Shown piece after piece: positions 30,690 to 42,910 of a stretch of 64,000 nt of DNA. Each line of letters starts with the position of its first letter. Positions within the stretch are counted from its first letter, which is position 1. Position numbers and translations under genes: made by a program. A model generated the notes under the pieces. That model did not search any database and was not told the origin of the DNA. It saw only the letters and a list, made by a program, of their open reading frames with translations. Origin of the DNA: Torreya grandis. Taxonomy: Eukaryota > Streptophyta > Pinopsida > Cupressales > Taxaceae. The stretch lies in the NCBI GenBank assembly GCA_037957365.1, contig JARHVA010002128.1, positions 659,501 to 723,500 on the forward strand. The letters run 5' to 3'.

Positions 30690-31900
30690 ATATTTTAATA
30701 TAATTTACAAATACTATACATATGAATAATAAACAACCATAAAACCAACCCAAAAATGCATCAAGGTATCATAGCATCAACCAAGTATCAAATGTGATAA
30801 TGTTATTACAATATAAAAAATACATAAAAAGGTGGCACAAAAAAATAATAGAAAAAAATATAAAAATAACAAATAACATAGAACATTACTACACATTATC
30901 ATATGACTTAATATCAATAGTCAATAGGTTATCCTTCACACACCTAACATCACCAATAGGTCCCACATGCTCAATCTCTACCTACTTAGCTCCCAACTAT
31001 TTAGAAGTTTTTCCTAAGTTATTAACTAAGTGAGTGAAGTATTCAACCTATAGAATCAACCTTTTCATATCATTTTTTTGAAAATAAAAACATTAGATCA
31101 TCTCTTTTAACATTCCCACCATTCTCAAGAAACTTTTATAGTTTTAGAATCAACTCATTAACATTGGCCTTAATCAAGCTACCCACAGTCAAATATAGAT
31201 CCCTAATATTACTAGTAGGTCCATTATCCATAATATTAGGTCTATAAATGAGACTTTTAGGTCCCTTAATAGTACCAAAATGTCCTTTATGCTCACCAGC
31301 AACATGATCGATCAAGTTACTAAGGTTTGAAGCCTGAATTTGACTTTTTAGTTCATCATAATCAATCTTGTTACCATTTTAAATGAAGATAGAGATCAAA
31401 TAAATAAAATTAATCATATCAACCTCAATTAAATTTTCAACACCAATTTGAAACTAACCCCCATAACCATCCATAAGAATATCTCCACTTGGATTAGAGG
31501 ACCATGAACTATCAACACATAAAGGATCCTTGTCTAGATTCTCAATGGTTGATTCCTCATGATAGAAGTGATGAAGAGGGGATTTTTATATAGTGAGGAA
31601 CTTCATCATTCCAAACCTTAAAAAAAATTGAATTCTACTTGAGGGACCTTCAACTAAAGATAAACTTGCACATCAACAAGTATCACAATAACTTCTATTG
31701 AGAATCTAAAAATTACCATACCCTTATATTGAAAAACATCTAAATTCATTTATTTCTAAATAAGCCACATAATATTAGTTGAAAAAACCAGCCACAACTT
31801 TTGGAAAAAATATGGCTCTTCTTTTTGGGAGTCATGTAATGAAAATCCACATTGTTCCATTTGATATCACATGAAAAAATAATAGACCAAGCATTCAAAT
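30690..31900 (-). pseudogene. LINE ORF2 C-terminal/3' part
   Basis: Downstream of the zinc-binding domain a minus-strand frame is still protein-like (for example CVDSSWSSNPSGDILMDGYG at about 31530-31470, then NLSNLIDHVAGEHKGHFG near 31300), with scattered stops. I know no domain for it. It could be an unusual C-terminal extension of ORF2 or sequence carried between ORF2 and the tail. The last 300 bp look non-coding. Confidence 0.5.
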
Positions 31901-31939
31901 AATTCTTCCAAACATAGATAATAAAATGAAAAGAAACAA

Positions 31940-34900
31940 TAGGTGTTCAATACTTTAAATATCACCACATAGAATACAACACAAGCTACCAGACCAAACC
32001 TAAATAAAAAAATCACCCACTAGGAGCTTATTGTGGAGAAGTAGATGCCTAAAACATGACTTATTGGGATCTAAATATGTATACCAAATAATATTAAACT
32101 AATATTTTTAGATAAACAAGGGGTCACAAACATTCTATTTATTATTACTTTTAAGGAAGATGTTTAGTGAAAAATAGCTTGTGTTATGAAATTTTAATAG
32201 AGAATTATTTAAGTGGAGGTTCATTTAACCACTTGATACTTTCCCATAAATCCTTATCCCTTTTTGAAATGGAAAAAAAAAATTGTTATGTAGGGTTTTC
32301 AAAAGGAGAGTACAAGGTATTATTTGGGTAGAAGGAATTTGAAACATTTTTCTAATATCTCCCCAAGAGGCCCACCTATAATGTGAAAATAGGTCATTGA
32401 AAGTTTTTAGGCCCTTGTAATTACATACTAGAGTATTATAACCCTTAGTCAATGTCAATAGGTAGGTATTAACTTTTAAGTTCCATCATAGAGATCTATA
32501 TCCCTAGAACCTTAACCTTAGGCCATTAAAAATGGATTTTGCCACAACTAGGTTCTTAACACTTTCCTAAGCCTTGAAAATTGACTAAAAGATAGAATAA
32601 TCAACCATATTAATAGAAAAATATCCAACAAGAAGATATGAAATGTGTAACCTATGCACTGCATCTTACTTTTAGGATAACCTCTAACCATGATGTTACA
32701 AACAAAAAAATTCTAGGGTTCATCACTTTTGAGGACTTTGACGATCCATTTAACATCCAAAATAATAACTTGAATTATTTAGTCCTTTATGCCTAACCCA
32801 CATATTAATTTAGGCTTGAAAAAAATGTCCCATGAAATAGCATGACATTTCCTATTCCATTTAGCATCATACCATAAAAAATCCATGATAATATTAAAAA
32901 TCTTATTGAAGTGTGTCATGTTGAGAAACCAATAAGAAGAGTAATAAATATTATAGGAAGATAAAATTTTATGACAAAATTGTGTTCTACCAAGCAAGGA
33001 TAATAAGTGTCCATTACATTTCCAAATATTATTATTTATTTTAACATAAATCCATTGACACATTTTTTTAAAGGACTAAAAAATAGAAAAGGGGAGAACT
33101 AAATATCTAACCAAGTGCTTGGATCCTTTCCAAATATACTAAAACTCATAGAGCCAAACATGTAGGGTTTCATGCCAACTAATAATACAAGATTTATGGT
33201 ATACAACTTGAGAGCCTAAAGCTAAGAAATATATATCAATTATAGAATATACATGCTGAAACTTTTCTTTATCCAACACTAAGAAGAGAGTGGCATCATC
33301 CATAAACAACATATCTGATAGCTCATGTTTATTAAGCAAAGACAATCCTCTAAATGGGGGACCTAAGGAGGCATCCCTTAGAAGATAATGGAAATCATAA
33401 AAAAAAATTACAAATAAGGAATGGGTCATAGACACCCTTATCCAATAGAGAACTCTAACCTAATAGGTTTTATAAGGGTGCCATTAACTTCAAGCACTAC
33501 AAAATCATCTTCAAACAAAAAATTAACCATGCTACAATACTTATCTTGAAACCCTAAATCATGGAGTATAGTGTCAATAAAATCCACTAAATTTCATCAT
33601 AAGCCATTTTAAAGTCTATAAGGATCATTCCCACATTCTGATTAGAGTCTTGGGCCTATTATATGCCTTCCCAACTAGACAAAAGGTTGTCAAGTATATA
33701 CCTTCCTATCAAAAAGATTGTTTGAGTGTTATAAATAATATGTGGGAAAAAAAAGAGACTCTCCTAGTAATATTTTTTTCTAATATTTTATAAGACACAT
33801 TTAAAAGGGTTATCTATTTCTAGTTTCTAACTTGAGATTTATCCCCATATGTAAGAAAAGTCTTAACCACTCCTCTATTGATGTTAGGGCCAAAAGTTCT
33901 AGTTTCCAAGGCCTCCATATAAATATTTAATTAGTCCTTAGAAATCTAATCTTTTTTACACTTACAAAAAATATTGGGAATCCATCCATGCTAGGGGCCT
34001 TATCATTACTAAGGGAGTTACTCACACTTAGAACTTCATCAATTGAGAAGTCATTATAAAGGAAGCCAATTTGTTATGAAGAGAATTTTTTGGGAATGCT
34101 CTTGGAAAACATATTTATAGTCATATACACAAGTTTATTATAGCGATATGATAAGAGTAACTATGAGTATAATGCAAAAAAAATATAGAATTTCATTAAT
34201 ATTTTTAGTAGGAACACCCCCAATGTCAATCACTTAATTTTTTTGCCTACTATGCTTAGCTTTGAGAAAACTAAAAAATAACTTAGTGCCCTTATCCCCA
34301 AACTTAAGCAAATTAAATTTGGACCTAATTTGATCCCATTTATAAATATAGTGTTGTGTCATTATTATATTATGCTTGAGGGATGTTGAGTTACTCAAAA
34401 TATCCTCATTGGATGGGTCATCCTAGAGATCATTTTAAACTAGAATCAGCTAATCCTTGGAGTCTCCAAAATTTTAAATTATTTTATCCTTGATTTTGAC
34501 CATACCTCCTCAAAAACTACTTACTCAAATACATACAATCATTCCAACCATCAATACAGGAAGAATAATGGTTCATCATTTTAGATATGCTCTAAGATGT
34601 TTGGATTCCCTCTCCACATTCCTTATATTGTATGTGAGACACATTATGTTTATAGTGGCCTTTCCACACATCATTATCACTATCACCCTCTTATTTAAGA
34701 GAGGAAATGATTTAAATGGGTTGATAGTCATAAATAATAAAGGGAATGACATTAACTAAAATTTTTCCAGGAAACTATTGAATGTTAAAATAATCCTTAT
34801 GTAAGTAGAACCTATCCAAAATAAAGAAAATTAATTTTATCTTAGATTGATTTTGAAGGAAATTTAAACATATCCCTTTGATAAAATATTTATATTTATC

Positions 34901-35260
34901 TATGGGATCCTCTATTTTATTCATTCACTAAAATTTAGACCAAAAGAAGAACATGTTACCTTTCCATGAGATGGGATCATAACCCTGCATATCTTATCTA
35001 AACTCACTCATGTTAAAATCACCAAAAAATATCCACAAAATATTGATATTAGATACAAAATAGTTCCAAAGTTTAGTTCTTTCTCTATAGTCATTTGGGG
35101 CATAAATATTAAAAATCCCAAAAATCTAAGACTTTTTATTACAAACCACCTAAATGACTCTCTGGTAGGGAGAACATCCATGATCAATAACATAGTTATC
35201 AAACCTAAGACTAATGAGAATATATGCACCACCTTTACCTCTAGGGTGATTAGTGGAAAA
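31940..35260 (-). pseudogene. LINE ORF2: endonuclease and reverse transcriptase
   Basis: The endonuclease end is clear at about 35120-34990: FNIYAPNDYRERTKLWN, then IFFGDFNMSEFR, the IYAPN and GDFN boxes of plant L1 endonucleases. The RT runs from about 34100: a DKAP-type region, then INRGVVKTFLTYGDKS and ITLLNVSYKIL near 33790. QTIFLIGRYILDN near 33690 and DFKMAYD near 33610 follow. The catalytic FMDDATLFL (family FADDTTLFL) lies in the open piece 33435-33139. The thumb is in 33063-32779 (LLSLLGRTQFCHKILSS and FFKPKLICGLGIKD, family KKEGGLGIRD). The zinc-binding domain near 32080-31950 keeps CCILCGD and SIEHLLF. In the family it nicks target DNA and copies RNA in place. Stops and frame changes are frequent. 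Confidence 0.92.
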
Positions 35261-36059
35261 GTGAGTACATTTTAGTTAGATAAATTTTAAAACCAAATCC
35301 AAATTAAGACTAGTGTCCTTAACCTGTTAGATTAAAATAAAATCAATCTATTTTATAGAATGTCTAAACTATCTAGAGATGGGCCTTTTATCCATCATCT
35401 CTAGACCTCTAACATTCCTACTAAAAAATTTTCATGGATCCCTCTTTATTCTGATACAACTTAGTAAAACATTATAATACTTTTTATCTTTTTATTTGTG
35501 ATTATTATTTGAATATTCATGAATGGCATAAGAAGTTACTTCAAGTATTTTTCCATCTCCAACTAATGCAGTGATCTACATGGCATAAAAACACCTATTT
35601 TAAGCCTTTTATTTGTAGTTTTAGACTTAAATCTAGGATTTTGATCTACTTTATCTAGTTGGGCTAGAGGATCATCCTTAGATGAAAGAATTTGACACTT
35701 TAGAGCCACAATTAGCAAGGGAGAGATGTATATGCACATAACATGCTCAATAAAGGGGATATCATTAGTGGTAGATAAGGGGCTAGGGCTAGAGATCTTT
35801 ATGGTTTGATTAACAGTAAGGATAAAAACATATTAATCCAAAATACTCTTTTTAGGGGGAGGAGAGTTGTCCACCTAATCAATCTTAAAGAAAAATTCCT
35901 TGGATGAAGCTAAGGAGCCTAGGAAAAAATGATCAAGGGAGATTCCTCAACTAAATTAAGTGATCTTAGGTCAATATAGATCTCAGGGGTTGTATCTGAA
36001 GAAATTACATAATTATAGTTATCATTGTTAAAAACATGTTGTAAGTTATATATCACCAC

Positions 36060-36943
36060 CACCTCAAGATTGAAAAAGAGTTAATTTTTTACCAGCCACA
36101 ACATCGATATTGATGGGGGGTTAATTTGTTTTCATTTTGAACTAAAAAAGGATTATTATTCAATGGAGGATAATTATTATATTGGTGGCCATATTTCTTA
36201 AAAAAATAATCATTTAGTCATCCCAAGCCATTGATAAGACATAGAAAAGACCAACCTTTAATTTTAAAAATAAGGGTTTCAATAAAAACATCAAATGCCT
36301 CAAGGGCAATAAGGACTCTCACATGCATATGTGACAAATATATTCAAGTGTCTCAAATCCTTAAAACTTCGCCTAGTAGTTTGAGTGCTTGGGTAATAAA
36401 TTTACAAATATGTATAGGAACATGCATTATATCTATCCATCTTGAATTAGTTTTAAAGTTGATAGCCTTAAAGTCTAGGTTAGGGTTCCAAGGTATAGCC
36501 CTATATATAAATTTGCCAACATTGCACAAGGGCTTATTGTGAGCTCTCCTTTGCATGTTATAGTTTTTCAAAATCACCACGAAAACCTATTTCTACATCA
36601 TTATATAGAATATAACAATCCCCATATTTTTTTCCCAAACAACAGTTAACCAATTATAAAAAAATGCTATAAGGAAGAGAATCTCTTTTTAAACACAAAT
36701 AAAATCCCAACAATCTTGAGTCTAATTTATTCCAACTATAGGTATTTTTCCATTGCTTCATTGGGAGACAAAGTTAGGGTTTTTATAAGATGTAATTATC
36801 AATTTGATCACAATGTTGTCTATCACCATCACCTTATTTTGAGCTAAAGCCATCAAATTTGAACATTGCACTTTTTGAAATGCTAAGGATTTCCTCAACC
36901 TCCAAGACCTCACTGAATAGCTTTCTACCACCTCCTTTTTCAC
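36060..36943 (-). pseudogene. LINE ORF1 (DUF4283-type, gag-like)
   Basis: Two open pieces, 36943-36758 and 36580-36353, with a worn join. The second reads NKPLCNVGKFIYRAIPWNP and RWIDIMHVPIHICKFI, matching the PL..IG..I..RPW.P and VWV.I..LPLE.W pattern of plant L1 ORF1. It continues to about 36200, with YGHQYNNY where a CCHC knuckle would be; its Cys residues are gone. In the family ORF1 binds the element RNA. The start at 36943 is only the first ATG of the open piece. Confidence 0.8.
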
Positions 36944-37438
36944 TGAGAATTAGGTTCTCCAATGTCTAATGAGAGAGATAACGAGATAAATTTTAAATAG
37001 GTAGTATATTCAGTCTGGCTTCATAAATGTAATCTCCATTGATAATACTCTACCCATTACTCACACGATCTCTAATTCCATCATCACTAGCTTCCATAAA
37101 ATGGAGGGTGGAAGGGGGAAAAATTAAATTTACCATAGTTATCAATCAAGGAAAAAACATCAAAATAATAAATAAACCCTAAAAAGAGATATGAGGTACA
37201 AGATAATAAAAATAAAAATAAAATCAAGACATGGAAGTAAAACAAGAACCAACCAAAAACATACCTAATGTACCAAAAAAAGATAGACTAAGAAATAATA
37301 ATCAAAATAGGACCAAGGTATTGAAGAAAACAAATGAAAGAGGTAAGTACCTTTGAGTACCTTTAATAGAGAGAGACATTTCATCTTCCCATTTGTAGAT
37401 CTCCATGCTCCTTTTTTTGGTTTCTCAAGAACTTATTC

Positions 37439-37447
37439 AAAGGTTAT
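37439..37447. repeat. Right target-site duplication of the LINE (AAAGGTTAT)
   Basis: Same nine bases as 30672-30680, at the 5' end of the minus-strand LINE. Confidence 0.85.
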
Positions 37448-37762
37448 CTTTTAAAATTTTATGTTCAACTTTGTGTTTAAAGCTTTCCAAATCTTGATGA
37501 AGGCTTTGCCAGCATCATTATACACTTGATTGAAATTGACTAATTGATCCAAGATTTTTTGAAGTATATCATTGGATTGAAATTCTTGAACCAATGCATT
37601 AACTAATTCTTTCAAACAAGATATGGATTTAAGAATCTAGTTGGTTGTACAAATCTAAGTCATCACCTAAGAAGGTTTTGGCTAGTAGTTTGGTATCATA
37701 AAATCTATTGACCTTAAATCTAGTATTTATAGACATTACCAAAGGCCTTCAAATGTAAAGTG
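37448..37762 (-). pseudogene. Tat2 gag, core part
   Basis: The minus-strand reading begins HLKAFGNVYKY next to the Tat3 LTR and runs through LLAKTFLGDDLDLYNQ and later KAFIKIWKALNTK. It matches the Tat3 gag at about 56970-57270 (HLKTFGKLYKDW, ILAKTLLGDALDWYNQ, QAFVKRWKTLSNK). The rest of gag is on the other side of the LINE at 30680. The N-terminal part must lie to the right of Tat3, outside the window. Confidence 0.85.
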
Positions 37763-38200
37763 TGTGTAGAGACCTAAATTTCATTTAGTGTCAAAATGTA
37801 CCTAAATCTATTAATAATTCCTTTTAAATTAATAAATCACATTTCCTCCCAAAATCTAATAATTAATTAATTTAATATATTAAATAAGTTAATTATATAC
37901 CATTAAATCCTTATTTTAATAATAAAATCTATATTTTCCACCTATTCAAACCATCCCCCACTTTTTTCTCCCTCATCCCATCCAAATCCACAATGTTATC
38001 CACCTCTTATGACTCATCCTCTGAGTTATCAAGCAATTTGACTTAGTCTTGTTGAGTCAGCTAACCAACCCCACTCTTTTCTTAACCAAGTTGAAAAGGT
38101 ATCCAACCTCATTATTGAGGACACATTAGCCACCATTGATCATTTAGAGCATTAAAAAAGTCCAAATGATCCTCAATCATTGGATCCTTCTCTAAGCATC

Positions 38201-38209
38201 TATAAATAA
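38201..38209 (+). promoter_or_regulatory. TATA box in the Tat3 5' LTR
   Basis: TATAAATAA lies about 440 bp inside the LTR, following a C/T-rich stretch, and would start the R region near 38235. Motif and position are typical for a plant gypsy LTR. Confidence 0.55.
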
Positions 38210-38468
38210 GCTTGAAAATCTCCAATTCAATCATCCTTTAAAATCAAAATATCTTTTAAAATCATAAAATCTAGATCTCTTACACAAAATAAAATTAAAG
38301 ATAATAAAATCAAATTAAAGTCTTCCTTTTTCACTAGAACACTACCTATTGTCTCTTTGCATTGGAGGAGTGAGCACCATTTCAAATGGTTTTTTGTGTT
38401 CTCTATCTAAAGTTATGAATTTACAAATACATGCTAAAAATTCATAATTATGTTATGTGAATACAAAA

Positions 38469-38591
38469 CTAAGTGTTATAAATCAGCACTAAGTTCTACA
38501 AAATCACCACTAAGTATTACAAAATTGTAACTAAGTTCTACAAAATTACCACTTAGTGTTAAAAATCACCATTAAGTGTTACAAATTCACT
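38469..38591 (+). repeat. Six-unit 20-21-bp tandem repeat
   Basis: Units begin at 38469, 38489, 38510, 38531, 38552 and 38572. The consensus is CTAAGTGTTACAAAATCACCA with a few changes per unit. The array lies about 270 bp downstream of the TATA box, within the presumed transcribed part of the Tat3 LTR. Confidence 0.85.
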
Positions 38592-39148
38592 AGATGGTGA
38601 ATTTGTTTTGTATTTTGATTGGCCATCTTATAGAGGGCATAAATTTTGACTTGGGGGTCTCCATTTGAGCTCTCATTGTTTCCAAAATGAAGGTATCATA
38701 AAGAAACCATGTAAAAAAATTTAACTTTTGTATACTTTAACAAATTAAATACATCAAATTTGTATCATCTTTTCTATCTTTTGTTTAGTTTTATGTTTTT
38801 CACTAACTATTTCACCTTTCTCTCTGATTGTGTATCTGTGAGATAATTCTAAAAGAGTTTTTTCTTTATTTTTATTTGTTTTCTCTAAATTTTTGTAGAT
38901 TGCCTTAAAGACAATCTAAGTTTAAACTTTCTAACTACTTATTTGCAGGATGATTGCCAAAGAAAATTGCAAAAAGTAAAGAATCTAATGAAATCTTTCA
39001 TTTTTTTCACTAATATTTTTCATTTTTAGTCTTTTACATTATTAGTAACTAAATCACACTTGAGTTTTTATGGGATAAATCTATTTACTATTTTTTTAGC
39101 TTCTTGTTTGGTTTCAAAGGTTGTGTATACTCTTTTATTGGCATCACA

Positions 39149-41918
39149 TTGGTGATGATATTTGGAAATAAAAATCAATCTTGTAACTTATTTGTTACCT
39201 TTATACACATAATATTTTCAAACTTTTATTGATTACTGACACTTTATATCTTATAGAAACCTATCAAGTCTCAATCTCTCTGAGTGCGTGCCTTAAGGGG
39301 TACACCAAGAAAGGGGTAGGTAGACCATTGATGCTTTGTAAGATTGTTTTCCTTTTTACCACTTGCCATCTACACACTTGTCTCTTAAAACCATTTACCC
39401 TAGTCTTATTCTTCTCAGTCCTACCACCTCCAATTTTTTACTTTTACCATCCTCATTTTATTACCTTAACATCCTTTTGGATAGTCAGTTGTACTGGGTT
39501 AAATGGGTCAACCCAATATAGTTTAGGGGTATTTTTCACTTTCTTAGCTTATTAACATTGACTGACCTAGCTTAGACCTAGTGATTTATCCCTAAAAACA
39601 CACTAGGTTGACCCTGTATAAACAACAATTTTTAGAGGATTTAGGGAAAGATCCACCTATATATACAAGTTCATTTCCCACCATTTCATAAGAGAATAAT
39701 TACTAGAAAACAAGTGTGACTGAACATCTACTAATTGACCATTCTAATTGAGGAATAAATCTTAGGGTTCCATACTTCCTTTAGATTTTTGGATCTTGTC
39801 TTATGGAGAAGTCTTTTAAATAAATAGATAGGCTATGTAGCCTAAAGCTGATTTATCTTCGTTATCCTTATATACCACAACAATCTCTTGCAAAGTACCT
39901 TGGCCAAGGGAGAGATTGAGGTTAGGTAGGTTTGACTTCAAAGGTATGTATTCCTAACTTTATTTCTCCTTGTAAGAGTAGATAGATAATGCATTTGTAT
40001 TATTCTCCCATATATTAGGATTCTGTATACATTTATGTGAGTATATGTCTTATAATACATGTTTAGTTTAGTTGTATTATTTCTAACCCATACTTTATGC
40101 CACAAGCTTTGGTGTACACTAAGTTAGATTTACTTTTTTGCTATTATAATAAGTGAATGTTTTAAACCTTAGGAATCCATTAGGGTTATTGTGCGATTAT
40201 GTTAGATTGTAGGCTTTGAAAACCTTTCAATCATGATATGTTATGACAAGTGATCCATTAATCAAGTCTGGTAGATCCCTATAGTGGTCATGTTCCTACT
40301 TAATAAGTATATCCCCAATCAAAAGTATAGGTATGCTCTATCTTCTTTGATTCAGGATTGATTTATAAACATGATGCATTTCTGATTGTATACATTATGG
40401 TTGACCCAATGTAAAACTAACCTTTTTAAGATTTTTTTCACTTATTCCATTCTTTTGATCATCAATTTTATCATATATTTTGACATATTGGATCGATTCC
40501 ATCGACCCAACTATTTTTCTCTGTATGCAAGTTTTTAGGAACAAGCAACTAAATCAACACAATCAACCTAGTATATGTTTCTAGCCTTTCAAACATCGAG
40601 TTCAGCCTACTAGGTTAACCCAATTGACCCCTTACAATTTTAGCAATTTTTTAGTAGGTTCTTATACATCTTGATTGATCATTTTGACCTAATTTATAAG
40701 TTTCTCAAGCATACTTCAAGGTTTTTCATCAATAATATTTCTTAATTGCATCTCTATCCACCAAGGTTCCTTTCCATTTCTCTATTTTTTAATTTTCTAT
40801 CTTTCCTTTCATAATTTGTAGTCTTTAAAACTACCCTTGCATAGTCAACTAGATTGACACTGCCAACCCAATTTTGTTTGTTATCTAAAATAACTAGATT
40901 AAAACTGTTAACCCAGTTCATTTTTAGAATTTGTTTACACAGTGTAAGTTTGACCCTATGGATCCTATTCTATATTTTTTACATATAGTGTCAACACTAT
41001 ACATTATTTCAAAGTTGGAATTAACCTCATATCTATTTATAATTAATTCAAACTTTCTTTTCCTATTGCTTACATGATTAGAATAGTACAGATAGTCTAA
41101 TTAGGGTATTTTAAATTAATCATTTAGTTTCACTATTTATATTTTATGCACACATGGCCAAATCACAAAAACATAAACAAGCACTTTAACATCTTGACTA
41201 CCCTAGGCTAACCTACTTGGATTTAATTACCAATGGGGAAGTCAACTTGATACTTTGGTCAACTATAAAGTATAGTTAATGGTATATTATGGCTAAGCAC
41301 CTAATACTATTATCACTATGGTGTGTGAAGTGAGAGGGTAGGCTTAAATATCAAGCCTATATCATTTCCACTATAGTCTCTTTCAGCCCAAACTACCTAA
41401 AATCATCCTTAGATTGTTATCTAGTACCTTGCTTATAGCCAACTTCTAATCAAATTAAAAATCATTCTTAATAATTTAATAAATAATCAGGTTGACCAAT
41501 TAGTTAGATTTACTTTTCAAGTTGTTTACTTTCCCTTTATTCAATTATATATGCAACATATCTCATTAGCCAACATTAGTGAAAGATTTTTCTTTGTGTT
41601 TTAATTAGGTTGGCCAATGTTAATCCAATTAACTGTCTATTTATTTTTAGTAATTAATATTTTTTAGTACTTAATAACTTATCTTGTTTCATATTTACAA
41701 TCTATTTTAGGATTTTTGAATTCCCTATCTATTGTACTAGATCAACCTAGTCAACTTAGTAGATTTGTTGCCTTTTGTACACTATACTAGATCGACCCAG
41801 TTGACCCTGTATAGTTATACAATCCCTACTGTTATACTAGATATACCTATTTGACCCTATACTATTTTAATCACTTCTTTGTCCTTTGATTTATCATCCC
41901 TCTTCTTTTTCTTTCATC
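39149..41918 (+). other. Tat3 leader with a dispersed 50-bp repeat
   Basis: No recognisable gene; the open frame 39229-39555 shows no family. A motif of the form TACTAGATYGACCYAGTTGACCCTGTA recurs. It is clearest at 41735, 41785 and 41835, spaced exactly 50 bp. More worn copies lie near 39490, 39606, 40606, 40857 and 40902. Confidence 0.6.
41735..41884 (+). repeat. Three 50-bp tandem units in the Tat3 leader
   Basis: TACTAGAT starts at 41735, 41785 and 41835. Each is followed by an A/C-rich ACC.A/T block, a TTGACC-like block and TAGT/TATAGTT/TACTATT. The array ends about 35 bp before the gag ATG. Confidence 0.75.
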
Positions 41919-42312
41919 ATGGAATTTTTTTTGGATAATGACACTAAGTTGTAGTCAATAGACATGATGAACTTTACCAATCCTAGTTGGGTCTCCCATA
42001 GACATAATAGGGTTCCTCTTTTGGATGCTAGTAATATTCATATTTCCACTCACATGTACATATTGAACTATGGGACCCCTCTTAATACCTATTCATAACG
42101 TAATCCTCTTTTCTCATTAGAAGACCAACCTAAGTTAGAGTATACTTATGAAATGCTTTTATTTATCTCTAAATTTCCTCAACATAGAGGAAAATATCCT
42201 TATATAATTTATAACCTCATGATTAGTGGTCAAAATAGAGAGCCTCAATCACCTACTCCTACATTCTAAATGAGATTTAGAGGTACATCTTTATTCATTT
42301 TTTACTCCTTAT
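41919..42312 (+). pseudogene. Tat3 gag, N-terminal part (cut by Athila)
   Basis: The ATG at 41919 opens a frame with MEFFLDNDTKL, NFTNPSWVSHRHNRVPLLD, YILNYGTPLNTYS and QPKLEYTYEMLLF, with three stops in about 130 codons. I cannot match this N-terminus to a named domain, but it lies directly upstream of the gag sequence that resumes at 56339 once Athila is removed. The last five bases before Athila (CTTAT) are its target duplication. Confidence 0.65.
42308..42312. repeat. Left target-site duplication of Athila (CTTAT)
   Basis: CTTAT precedes the 5' LTR and recurs at 56334-56338 directly after the 3' LTR. Confidence 0.88.
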
Positions 42313-42444
42313 TAATGAGGCCACCAATTTCTTATTTGTATAACCTCATCCATGTTTAGTCTATGTCTTTCTCTACGTAAATCCCATAACTATCTATCAC
42401 TAATGCAAATAAATTAATGAAGTTATGATTTTGTATGTAAATTA

Positions 42445-42445
<1 letters not shown>

Positions 42446-42512
<67 letters not shown>
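42446..42512 (+). repeat. (GT)n microsatellite in Athila 5' LTR
   Basis: A perfect 67-bp GT tract after ATTAAT. The allelic position in the 3' LTR carries 168 bp. Confidence 0.97.
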
Positions 42513-42515
<3 letters not shown>

Positions 42516-42627
42516 GAATTATTGATGCTTTTCCTTGATCAAATTATATTAGTGTGACTTTATCTAATTAATATTTAAAGGGCCATGAAAGACTATAGGA
42601 TCTTGTTAAGCCATAAATACTACATGA

Positions 42628-42910
42628 TGCCCATAGAAATTGTAGGCCTCACCTATAGGTTTCTCATAGCCACTATAGAGTGCCCATAACAACTATATAC
42701 TTCACCTATAGGTTTCCTATATGCATTACAAAATACTCACAACAACTGTATGCTTCACCTATAGGTTACCTACAACCATTGTATAATACTTGTAACAACT
42801 ATAGGATTTACCTAAAAAATTTCTTTAGCCACTATAGATTACCTAAAACAACTGAAAGTTTCACCTATAGGTTTCCTAGAGCTACTACAGAGTGCCTATA
42901 GCCACTATGC
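42628..42910 (+). repeat. 53-bp tandem array in Athila 5' LTR
   Basis: Units start at 42628, 42681, 42734, 42787 and 42840, all exactly 53 bp, and a partial sixth starts at 42893. The consensus core is CAACTATAGGCTTCACC followed by TATAGGTTKCC and CCACTATAGAG. Each unit contains two similar halves that both carry a C.ACTATAG motif. Confidence 0.95.

Larger units (their letters stand above)
30681..37438 (-). mobile_element. Near full-length L1-type LINE inserted in Tat2 gag
   Basis: A 6.76-kb non-LTR retrotransposon on the minus strand, flanked by AAAGGTTAT. Its order is a 5' region (37438-36950), ORF1 with a DUF4283-like domain, then ORF2 with apurinic-type endonuclease, reverse transcriptase and an RT-associated zinc-binding domain. 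A 3' part ends in a degenerate A-rich tail at 30681-30710 (T-rich on the plus strand). The insertion splits the Tat2 gag exactly where the two halves rejoin in frame. Both ORFs carry stops and frameshifts. Confidence 0.93.
37763..39148 (+). repeat. Probable Tat3 5' LTR
   Basis: The left edge is set by the loss of the Tat2 gag reading at about 37758 and a TG start at 37763 (37765 is equally possible). A clean TATA box lies at 38201. The right edge is inferred from GGCATCACA followed by TTGGTGATGATATTTGG, a spot that resembles an LTR end plus primer site (compare CACCTCACA TTTGGTGACCC at 63000-63018). There is no second copy in the window, so the 3' limit is tentative. Confidence 0.5.

Noticed and set aside
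36231..36542. 103-codon plus-strand frame
   Set aside because: Antisense to the LINE ORF1 piece at 36580-36353, which has the recognisable domain.
39229..39555. 108-codon plus-strand frame in the Tat3 leader
   Set aside because: Composition-driven (T-rich), no domain, and located in a repeat-bearing leader.
40490..40520. Palindromic GGTCAACC-type strings as host transcription-factor sites
   Set aside because: They are part of the degenerate 50-bp repeat family of the Tat3 leader. No independent support for a regulatory role.
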